Source: Apostichopus californicus (lineage: Eukaryota; Echinodermata; Holothuroidea; Aspidochirotida; Stichopodidae). Taken from it: DNA of 22,071 nt. Position numbers and translations under genes: made by a program. The stretch is taken from the NCBI GenBank assembly GCA_020650975.1, contig JAIPMN010003314.1, positions 1 through 22,071 on the forward strand, given 5' to 3'. The notes beneath the pieces are model-generated. The model was not told where the DNA came from. It searched no databases and worked only from the letters and a program-made list of their open reading frames with translations. This document shows positions 1 to 7,869 of the stretch, piece by piece (positions within the stretch are counted from its first letter, which is position 1; the number at the start of each line of letters is the position of its first letter).

Positions 1-230
1 GAGAAAATGAAGAAACACGTTAAATTCCAATCACAAGAAGGTTTTTGATGTCATTGTCTTTCATACATATGAAGGAACATGAAAGCAATGATATCTTGAA
101 AATGGAAAACAAGAAAATGAAATGAAAGATCATTTGTTTCCCTATCATAAGCTTCTGTGAAAATATTAGGGTTTATCTTTCCTTTAACGCCTCTAGGCAA
201 ACTAGCAGCAGAAGTCATCATGAGTGACAT

Positions 231-402
231 CTCTCCCTTTAAAACTTGCCTATTTGACAGATTAGAAAAACATGCTCTTTCCCTATAACCTTCTTTTTAT
301 ATATAAACTGGCAAATGTACATAATAATACCATTTTACACTAACACATGCTTGTGAGACTCTCCCTTTAAACCTTGTCTTTTTGAAAGATTAGACAAACA
401 TG
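231..402 (+). repeat. Diverged direct duplication (44-bp unit, two copies)
   Basis: CTCTCCCTTTAAAACTTGCC..GACAGATTAGAAAAACATG at 231-274 and CTCTCCCTTTAAACCTTGTC..GAAAGATTAGACAAACATG at 359-402 are the same sequence with several substitutions, 128 bp apart. The rest of 1-820 is AT-rich with no supported gene. The 335-655 minus-strand frame overlaps this repeat and is not credible coding. Confidence 0.6.
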
Positions 403-829
403 ATTGATTTTCCCCTGTAAACCCTATACAAATATACATCATATTACTAAACAAAAACACTGCCAAATATTTCTTAAATGTGTTGAAACAAACCTGGGGG
501 ATAGTCAAGTGAGTACAATGATCTAATTCCCAAGCTTTCATACAGAAAATGGATTTGAGTTTTTCTTTCATAATTCTTTTACTTAATAAAATTTTATTAC
601 ATTTACCATGAGTAAAACATATGCCGGTACACATGTACCAGCTATATATAGGCAACTCTGTTTAAAATATGAAACCAGGCATCAGCATATGGAGATATTA
701 ACAATTAAACAGTTTTACATTATGTCCTGCCTACTCATTAATATGCACGTCATTAACACCCACATATAAGTGTTCCACATGCAAAGTTAAAGATCCGCTC
801 AGGCTTCCCTTCATGAGATATCATACATA

Positions 830-913
830 TGGAACGCGAAAAGGGAAAACTTATTTCGTTGCTAAGTTTAATGTAAGTTTAGACAACGAAATATGGTTGC
901 CCTTTTCGCGTTC
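830..913. mobile_element. 84-bp palindromic MITE with 8-bp target duplication
   Basis: Outer arms are GGAACGCGAAAAGGG and CCCTTTTCGCGTTCC. They continue as imperfect inner arms ending TTTCGTTG and CAACGAAA around a loop of about 20 nt. The element is flanked by the perfect direct repeat CATACATA (822-829 and 914-921), so this is an insertion and not just a local hairpin. It interrupts a copy of the dispersed TGACCTTTGACCTCC repeat: the flanks read GAGATAT..ACAAGGGTTTC, and the uninterrupted motif elsewhere is GAGATA(C/T)C(A/G)TGTTTACA. No coding capacity. Confidence 0.8.
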
Positions 914-944
914 CATACATACAAGGGTTTCATAATTTCAGTCC

Positions 945-1180
945 TGCTGACCTCTAATGACCTTTGACCTCCAACAAGAACAATAGCAGTCTTCTACTTA
1001 CTATGATGCTAAGTACGAAAAATAATCATGCTTCCTAACTTGACATATCGTGTTTACAAGGTTTCCAGTTTTGGGGTATGGTGACCTCAGATGACCATTG
1101 ACCTCCACCAAGAACAACAGGCCGGGGTTCTTTCTCTCAATATAACACATATACACACCAAATACGAAAAGTAGTACCCG
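945..1180 (+). repeat. Dispersed repeat, TGACCTTTGACCTCC family (two modules)
   Basis: Two diverged modules follow one another: TCTAATGACCTTTGACCTCCA.. then CAGATGACCATTGACCTCCACC. Each is followed by AAGAACAA(C/T)A..TCTT and ..CACACCAAATACGAAA-like sequence, and the second is preceded by ATATCGTGTTTACAAGG. Related modules occur at about 6880-7222 and 15840-16380. The family looks like a high-copy, non-coding interspersed repeat. I cannot assign it to a named SINE or MITE. Confidence 0.6.
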
Positions 1181-1356
1181 CCGGTCTCCCCTCTCAACCT
1201 ATAGTGTTACGCCGCGTTTTAATTTGGCTAAACCCCATTAACCTATTTCCATTTGTTCTTTCTTCAGTGTTGTATGTGGCAACACCCCCCACCCTGACTC
1301 CTTCTGGAGTAAGACATGCCTCCGTATACTACCAACAAAATTGATTTAATCCTTAC

Positions 1357-1511
1357 TCTAAGTGTGACTTGAAAGCCAATCCATCTTCCATAACTCGCGC
1401 GGCGTGGCAGCCGTGTCGATGCTCTTCGAGGTGTAGACCGAATCCAATGGTTTGGTTGGTCGTTGGGTGGATAATGTGAACATTATTTTCTGCTAGATTT
1501 TGTAATGATCG
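1357..1511 (-). CDS. Internal exon with probable N-terminal half of a PDZ domain
   Basis: A 155-bp exon with a pyrimidine-rich acceptor (CTTTCCATGCTCCACAG ending at 1512) and donor TTAGA|GTAAGG at 1356. It enters in phase 0 and leaves in phase 2. It encodes 51 residues, RSLQNLAENNVHIIHPTT, then NQTIGFGLHLEEHRHGCHAA, then RVMEDGLAFKSHL. The TIGFGL stretch resembles the PDZ carboxylate-binding loop (hydrophobic-Gly-hydrophobic), followed by a second strand, a Gly turn, the RVxEDGLAxKS segment typical before helix A, and a truncated L(E/D) where PDZ domains continue V/I-G-D. The rest of the domain would be on exons left of the window. It could belong to the gene starting at 6024 (same strand, compatible phase) or to another. 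The alternative upstream acceptor (ATATCCATAG) would add 10 codons. Confidence 0.5.
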
Positions 1512-2767
1512 CTGTGGAGCATGGAAAGAAAAGTAGTTGCAGTAATTGAAAGCTGCTATGGATATTAATTTAAGAGTATTAAAATCACCCAATATTCAAA
1601 ATTGATCAATTGTTCATGTAACGTAAAGTACGTATTTTAATGATTTTTTGAATAAATTCGGAACATTTTGCAACAATATGTTAAATTACTCACTTATGTG
1701 TGTAATTCCCCATTTTTCAACTAAATATCAAATTGATAGGATGCGAAAGTCACCAATTGACTTAATTTTCTACAAAATGTCAAAACGAAAATTTCGAACT
1801 GAACGCGTTTAAAGTACACTTTGCAGAAAACGGTTGAACTGCAAAGAACTTCGTATGTGCGAAATTTGCCACTGAATTGCAAAATGTGAAATTGTCTTTG
1901 CCAATTAGTAATCAATTTCCTGCGTTTTGTATTAATATAAGTGAGCAAATCAACATTTATAGATAATTGCTGACATAATTATATGGACATTTTAGCATTG
2001 CGATGGCACCTTAGCGCTTCCATATCAAAATATTTGTCTTTTAATATGCAATGTTTTACGGTTTTGATTTAGTTTATTTAGTTTATCGCGACAAGATCAA
2101 CAATCATCGGCTCCATCCGCAGTTAGTAACATAAAGTAGTGCCAACAAGCACAATCTCCACCTTTAATTGACCATGAAGAACGGATGACACCATATAAGC
2201 ACCATTCTTAGTTCACTACAAGCGGAACTTTTGTTTTGATTTGCGATTGTTCAAAAAAAGAAAATGGATGTCTCAGCTTGTAATTTTCGTATGTATATAT
2301 TCCAGTTCTTTCCAACATATTAAGCTCTATAATAAGATAACTCCCTGGAATGATGAAACAAGACTATATTGAGGATGACGTCCGCTCCACTGAGCAGGTA
2401 TAAATGTAATGGGGATCACAACCCATCATCCCCACCGAACAGCTATAAATCTTGTTTTGTGTGGGAGATATCCTAGTTTTTAAAGCAGCATTTTGAGTCC
2501 TTTTCTATGATATTTCTCAACCTCACTGACTCCACTATGCCATAACGACATACATAACTAGCTTATCTATTTAAATCTTATTTCAAATGGTGGCATAAAA
2601 GTCGAAAAATTTGCAACTTTCAACTTTGTTTTTCTCCAAGATATTTTCCGTTGGGATCCCAATAAACCTCGCCCATAATATGAATATTTAAACACTACGA
2701 ACGTCATTGACCAATACGTAATACAACACCAAGCTTGATTTGTGTACAGTCTATATGGCAGTTGTAC

Positions 2768-2791
2768 CAGGGAGTTCCATAACAACTCCCT
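2768..2791. mobile_element. 24-bp micro-hairpin insertion A
   Basis: CAGGGAGTT..AACTCCCT forms a near-complete palindrome with a loop of about 6 nt. It is flanked by AGTTGTAC (2760-2767) and GGTTGTAC (2792-2799), 7 of 8 identical. The ends begin CAGGG, as in hAT elements, which make 8-bp duplications. If the palindrome is extended to include the next G, the duplication is 7 bp and perfect. Confidence 0.55.
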
Positions 2792-2799
2792 GGTTGTAC

Positions 2800-2828
2800 C
2801 ATGGAGGTAAACCAGTTTTTACCTCCAT
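2800..2828. mobile_element. 29-bp micro-hairpin insertion B
   Basis: CATGGAGGTAAA..TTTACCTCCAT is an 11-bp-arm hairpin flanked by the perfect 8-bp repeat GGTTGTAC (2792-2799 and 2829-2836). Its arms match insertion C at 15907. It shares its left duplication with insertion A, so the same target carries three copies of (A/G)GTTGTAC with a hairpin in each gap. Confidence 0.65.
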
Positions 2829-3256
2829 GGTTGTACCAACGCAAAGTCTTGAATCTATTTTTAGCAACGGCTCATAACTAAACATGGATCTCTGATTGGT
2901 TGAATTCAAACTAGTGGGTTTGGGGAACTGTATGCGACTAATTTTAAATGTGGAATTTTGTCGTGGATACTTTTCTCATTATCTGCAAATATCCTTAGTT
3001 ACTCGCCAATTAACGATGTTGGCAGGGAAAACTTGGCTGATATCTTAGTTAGCTGATTTGTGATTGATATATGTAAAAAACTCGATGGACATGTCAAAAA
3101 AGTAGAAAACGGCGACCAAACGCAAAATGCTGCTTTAAAGTCGTGAGTGTGGTATGTCGTTTTGAAAATATTTGATGTCATATAAAGTGTTACTAACACT
3201 AGTTATTGTAGTGCGCATGCGCGCTACAGTATTGGGATTCCTAGCCTCGCCCGCAC

Positions 3257-4041
3257 GCGAATATTTTTTCCCAAACTGAACTGACACTGAATTATTTCCT
3301 CGATTCTGATTGGCTCACAGCGAGCCAATAGGTTTCCGTATAGGTTTCCGTACGTATAGGTTACATACAACTAGTTAACAAGTCAAAAGACACAGACATA
3401 TATATCGTTTGGTAGTTTGGTTTTCGTGCCCAGGTTCTTTCCTGGGCGACTTTTCCTTAAAATAAATATATCGTCAAATGCCTTTTTTGTACACTCACTG
3501 GTTGGCACAAACTCGCTCGCCGTCTTCATGGCCACTGCATATTCGACTAGACCTATCATCATTCATTGACTGAATACATTTTGAATTTATGATTATAAAA
3601 GTATCGCAACTCCGATAACGAATGTACACAAACACCTCGTACATATGTAATTCGGCTACATGTATACAATTACAAATGCACTGTGTTTTATTGTGTTGTA
3701 TACACACAGTACAATAGGCTACATTATCTGTGTTGTGTAGAGCGGAGTCAAGCGAGTAAACAAACGATCGAGGACTGCCTATAATGGGCGCAGTATAGTT
3801 GGGAATAGCTGCTTCCTTGTGTTAAGAACACTATATACTTTCGTTCATATATACCTACCAAAAGTTCTGGAAAGTTGCTAATGTGAATATCTTGAATTTG
3901 TTCGTGTTGATCATACTGATATCGACAGAGTATGGAGGGATCCATGTTGAATACTAAAGTATATCACCCGCTCGCTGAGAGCCAATCAGAATCGAGGAAA
4001 TAATTTCAGCGTCAGTTCAGTTTGGGAAAAAAATATTCGCA
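3257..4041. mobile_element. 785-bp inverted-repeat element with 8-bp target duplication
   Basis: The left end starts GCGAATATTTTTTCCCAAAC and the right end is its inverse (GTTTGGGAAAAAAATATTCG, then CA). The arms run about 70 bp, to GATTCTGATTGGCTC and the inverse GAGCCAATCAGAATC, with a few mismatches. GCCCGCAC occurs at both outer edges (3249-3256 and 4042-4049), which defines the insertion. Inside are short repeats of TATAGGTTTCCGTA near 3335-3362 and a GCCCAGG..CCTGGGC hairpin at about 3429-3448. The interior minus-strand frames (3495-3707, 3748-3945) resemble no transposase, so the element is non-autonomous. The 8-bp duplication fits hAT-type movement, but the ends are not the usual CAGNG. 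Confidence 0.75.
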
Positions 4042-4872
4042 GCCCGCACCATCATCTACATGGCTGGTGAATGCCAGCTGAACATACACTCTTCATAACA
4101 ATCTCAAATTAACAGGTTGGCTACGCAGGAAATAATCCAGACTCAGATTTGCAAAGAATTGTGGCGGCGAACAGTTAATTCCGCACACGTAAATAAACTT
4201 AGAAAAGCCCGAAACAGGCGTGATTGACAGCTTGATTCTGGGGGTTTTAGTAATCATTTCTTCGTTTATATTGCAGACACACGCTAGCTAGAGTACTGTT
4301 TATAAACATTACACAATACAGCCTAGCTTTGGTCTATGTTAAAGGACCAAAACGCTGAACTTGCTTCTTTGTGACCAAATAACTTCAAAAGGGTTACAGC
4401 CTACAAAGGCCCCTCCATTGAATATGAACAACTAACTGAGTTTGACCTTCACCTCGCACTACAATGTCATGTGTTTATATACAAATAAAGTTGTTCTATT
4501 CACCCATTTTGGTTTCTTTGTCTGAGCTTATAGTATGCGTAGTAGACTAAGTAACCCAGATATCTAAAGGATAATTTCTCCACAAAATAAATTAAATTGG
4601 TATAGAACCTTGCCATAGTCAATTTCTTTTTTAAAGTTTCATTACCATTACAACTGGTATGAAATGTCAAAAATATTTGTTTTCATATAACATGTGATAT
4701 TCATTGAATTGGATTCTTATGTAGTAAACTGCTTCGCAAATGAGGGCTGGAGTTTTTTCTGACAGAATACACGTTTACACGTTTAAAAACCCCATGCCAG
4801 TGTCGGTTGCATGATCTGCCCATGGTGGATTGATGCAAATAACAGCACTAGACGTATAGGCTTGCTTACCTC

Positions 4873-5251
4873 CAGTGGCGTAAGAAGGTCATTTTGAGTG
4901 GGGGGGGGGCTGAAGACTGATGGCCGGCCTGGGGGAGGGGTCTAAGGGGTCTTTGGAATTTTTTTGCATTTCCAGGTGGCCTCAGATGCAATTTGGTGCT
5001 CCAAATGAGATTTATTTCTGCCAAAACCCACTCCATTTTGTAAATAATTTTGCATTTTCACACTGGCCTTATATGCAAGTTGGTGCTCCAAATGAGATTT
5101 ATTTCTGCCAAAATGTTTTCTGCTAAAATGACGAATGTTGTTATCATTTATTGAGAAATGAAAAAGGGGTTTTCTGACTTGCGAATCGGGGGGGGGGCGG
5201 AATGATACTTCCGCCCCCCATATTTTTCACCCCCCGGTTCCTACGCCCTTG
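4873..5251. mobile_element. 379-bp hAT-like MITE, perfect 8-bp duplication
   Basis: Ends are CAGTGGCGTAAGAAGG and CCGGTTCCTACGCCCTTG (imperfect inverted repeats), flanked by CTTACCTC at 4865-4872 and 5252-5259. Inside is a direct duplication of about 57 bp with period 88 bp (4973-5029 and 5061-5117), both copies carrying TGGTGCTCCAAATGAGATTT. Long G and C runs sit just inside the ends. The 68-codon plus-strand frame at 4920-5126 is only this duplicated repeat. Confidence 0.85.
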
Positions 5252-5565
5252 CTTACCTCTAATTGAGGTGTGCCCATGGGATTATATGAGTGGTGGGGGG
5301 GGGGTGATAAATCTCGTAGAACAACTAGGTTATATAGCGTCAAGTTTGATGTTTTAATGGTTTTTATAGATACTCTACAAATATTGCTACTCATATGCTG
5401 ACTCTTGCTAGAAGTGTCTGCCATATAAACTCCATTCGTAAGGTAAGAAAATGAGCGCCCTAAAATTCCCTCCCCGACCCTCTCACATTCCAGCCTTACT
5501 CTAATTAATTCAAAATGAAAACACAAGATCACTGTCCTGTTCATAATATGTAGTGTGGAACTTAC

Positions 5566-6024
5566 CCGATTGATGATCTTCTTGGCAATGTACTCAACAG
5601 CGTGGCCTGCTTCATCGAAAGCATCCCTAACACCGTAACCAACATCACGGACGAAGTCGATTGGTGATTTAGACCTACCAAGTGTCTCTTGCTTTTCAGG
5701 GATTATAAGCTGTTCGAACACTATGTCGCGAATTTCATCCTCCCCGGCCGTCTTTTCCTCTCCTGTACTGCTGCTGGACAGGCCTGGCAAGTTTTCCTCT
5801 TCTGTTTCTGCTTCGACGTAATTGATGGTCGGGGTCAATTGTATTGTTTTTAAATCAGCTGAAACGTCCAACACGTCGGGGTCGCAACTGGAAGTGACCA
5901 ATTCCGAGCGTTCCACATTCTGTATGTTCGCAGACTGAATATCTTTATCTAGTTGACAGGTAACCTCACTGCGTTTTATAAAAGGTATTGTGGGCCTGAC
6001 TTCTGAACAACTTTCCGCAGACAT
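5566..6024 (-). CDS. First coding exon of an unidentified gene (153 codons)
   Basis: ATG at 6024-6022 has A at -3 (CAAAGATG), a good context. The frame stays open to a strong donor, AATCGG|GTAAGTTCC, with GT at 5565-5564, so the exon ends in phase 0 after residue 153. Base composition is richer in GC and CpG than the flanks, which supports coding. The protein begins MSAESCSEVRP. Residues about 71-99 are acidic and Ser-rich (EAETEEENLPG, then SSSSTGEEKTAGEDE). Residues about 122-151 form a probable amphipathic helix (DFVRDVGYGVRDAFDEAG followed by HAVEYIAKKI). There is no signal peptide or membrane segment. I recognise no family. The continuation past 5566 in the same frame is intron read-through. 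A phase-0 exon with PDZ-like sequence lies 4 kb downstream and is a candidate for the same gene. Confidence 0.65.
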
Positions 6025-6370
6025 CTTTGACGTGCTTTCCTGCTCTACTTCACCTTGTAATATCGATGTAATAATCGTGACAAATCGCGCTTATCGCAAT
6101 ACTAAACTGTGGTCAGCAAGAAACACTCTTTTCAACACCTTGTTTGAAGACAAACCTATTAGACACATGCAAAGAAAAGAGATTTGAAACCGCGTTGTTG
6201 CTTGAGTGGTTGATAAGCGGTTTGTAGCTCGCAGGTTGAAGAGCGTATCGAACCAACTTAAACTAGCAAGTGCTTATATACATAGTTAACAACCGTCAAC
6301 CATAAAATTAGTTCACTGCAGCGTTCGATCCGGAGGGACTTCCCCATTTTCTTTTACACTACGCGTGGGT
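6025..6370 (-). promoter_or_regulatory. Likely promoter / 5' leader region of the gene starting at 6024
   Basis: This sequence lies directly upstream of the 5566-6024 first exon. It has a higher CpG frequency than most of the window (for example TACGCGTGGGTG and CGTTCGATCCGG on the plus strand) and no obvious TATA box near the ATG. The assignment is positional only. Part of it (about 6195-6262) has tRNA-like boxes and may be a SINE relic. Confidence 0.3.
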
Positions 6371-6401
6371 GTTGGCGACATACGGAAGCGTAGATGGGAC
6401 A

Positions 6402-6705
6402 TACACATTGACAATTTACACAACTTGCAAAACTTTCAAAAGTCTGAAAATACCGTTTTGCACACTTGCTACGATCTTGACAAAACTTCAAAAATCTGAA
6501 AATGAACAGTTTTAAACACTTAATACCATCTTAACAAACTCGAAAATCGATGTATTTCACAATTGCTACCATCTTAACGACTTGCCAAAACTCACTTAGC
6601 ACATCTCGTCCAAACGATCATTTTCAGATTTTTGACAACATAGTTGTAAGTGTGCACAACGGTATTTTTCAGATATTTGACAATTTGCAATGTGTGTAAC
6701 ATAAG
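6402..6705. repeat. Degenerate tandem and inverted repeat, TCTGAAAAT motif
   Basis: The left half has diverged units of about 57 bp in direct order (CAAAACTTTCAAAAGTCTGAAAATACCG.. ; AAAACTTCAAAAATCTGAAAATGAAC.. ; ..TACCATCTTAACG..). The right half has the same units inverted (CATTTTCAGATTTTTGACAAC ; CGGTATTTTTCAGATATTTGAC). Overall this is an imperfect palindrome of about 300 bp, probably an old fold-back element. No clear target duplication was found. Confidence 0.5.
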
Positions 6706-6879
6706 CAAGCTTGGTCACAATAAACTCTGTCTATAGCCTAACAGTGTTCGTCTGATATATACAGTACTATAGTGTTCAAGAAAATTGTCATGCAATTACC
6801 GCCTAAAGAACACAAACGATTACTTACCTTCATCAAAGACAAAAGGATCCTCGCGCTCATCAAAGGAAAGTCACATACC

Positions 6880-7222
6880 AAGTATGAAATCTTGAGCACT
6901 TTGAGATATCATGTTCATAAGGTTATCCGGTTTTGATCTCTTATCATGTTTGAACTCCAAACGCTGCAAACTTTCTGCACATCAAAAGAACTATCTTTGT
7001 GAATTGAGCATTTCACATTGACTTCTGCTGATATGAAATAATGTTTTTTTCTATAACCCAAAACAATAGAGACCCTTACTGTCATTATGGGCATGCCACA
7101 TCTTTTTATGTAAAAATATCCTTCCTTGAAATATCAATGTTCTTAGAATTTTTTTTACCAACGTACACCAAAGACTGTAGACGTGCTTTGACCTCTGGTG
7201 ACTTCTAATGACCATTGACCCA
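6880..7222 (+). repeat. Degraded copy of the TGACCTTTGACCTCC repeat family
   Basis: It contains TTGAGATATCATGTTCATAAGG near 6900, a CCAACGTACACCAAAGACTG-like stretch and TCTAATGACCATTGACCCAACTG near 7204. These are in the same order as the better copies at 945-1180 and 15840-16380 but more eroded. The hAT-like element at 7264 is inserted shortly after it. Confidence 0.4.
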
Positions 7223-7263
7223 ACTGCCACATGTCAGTGAACAAGAATTGTAATACATGCATC

Positions 7264-7861
7264 CAGGGGCGGACTGGGTCTTAAAACCGGCCCGGGCATT
7301 TTCCACCTAGACCGGCCCATTATTCATTGATATGCTACTTACATAGTGATCGCCGTCCTGGGGGAGGGGTTTAAGGGATATGAGATTTTTTTGAAGTTAA
7401 GGAATGCCTAGATGCAAAATGGTGCTATATTTCTCAATTTTGAAGGTTACAATAATCCTTAAAAAATGACCCCAAATAATTTTCCAGAAGCAACACTTGA
7501 TTAAACTGAGGAAAGTTAAAAACGTAAACAAAAGTAGACAAAAATATATGTTTTAGACTGGATTTTATTTAGTTTTTTCAATCATTTTGTGACATGCTTA
7601 AAAAAACAACATGAAAAAAAATTGAAAAAAACCTCAATAAACACCATTGGCACGGACGGGTTGCCAATAGCACGTTCTTTTGTTACGACTAACAGACTGA
7701 CTAACATGGTGATTTCATGAGCTGATTCCCACAGTTCAAAATATATTTTGACACAGCCAGTCTGTATTCTATTAACTACTGTGAAAATGGGCTGTAATTT
7801 CTAACAGGCTCCCCAGCCCACCGGGCATTGCCCAAATGCCCGTGTGGCCAGTCCGCCACTG
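7264..7861. mobile_element. 598-bp hAT-like non-autonomous element, perfect 8-bp duplication
   Basis: Ends are CAGGGGCGGACTGG and CCAGTCCGCCACTG, flanked by CATGCATC at 7256-7263 and 7862-7869. A second inner inverted pair is GGCCCGGGCATT and AATGCCCGTGTGGCC-like sequence. The internal block CGTCCTGGGGGAGGGG..GATGCAAAATGGTGCTAT is shared with the elements at 4873 and 12457 and the fragment at 14725. No transposase frame. Confidence 0.85.
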
Positions 7862-7869
7862 CATGCATC

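Larger units (their letters stand above)
1512..5565 (-). other. Putative 4-kb intron with several insertions
   Basis: This would be the intron between the 5566-6024 and 1357-1511 exons, if they are one gene. It holds two micro-hairpin insertions (2768-2828), a 785-bp inverted-repeat element (3257-4041) and a 379-bp hAT-like element (4873-5251). The remaining stretches (1512-2759, 2837-3248, 4050-4864, 5260-5565) are AT-rich, and I see no exon, RNA gene or known repeat in them. The open frames there are short and featureless. Confidence 0.4.

Noticed and set aside
335-655. 106-codon minus-strand open frame
   Set aside because: Overlaps a diverged direct repeat and has low-complexity AT-driven codon content.
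3429-3448. GCCCAGG..CCTGGGC hairpin considered as another micro-hairpin insertion
   Set aside because: No flanking direct repeat is found on either side.
3495-3945. Two minus-strand frames inside the 785-bp inverted-repeat element, considered as transposase remains
   Set aside because: No DDE, BED or zinc-finger pattern is visible, and the frames are short and unconnected.
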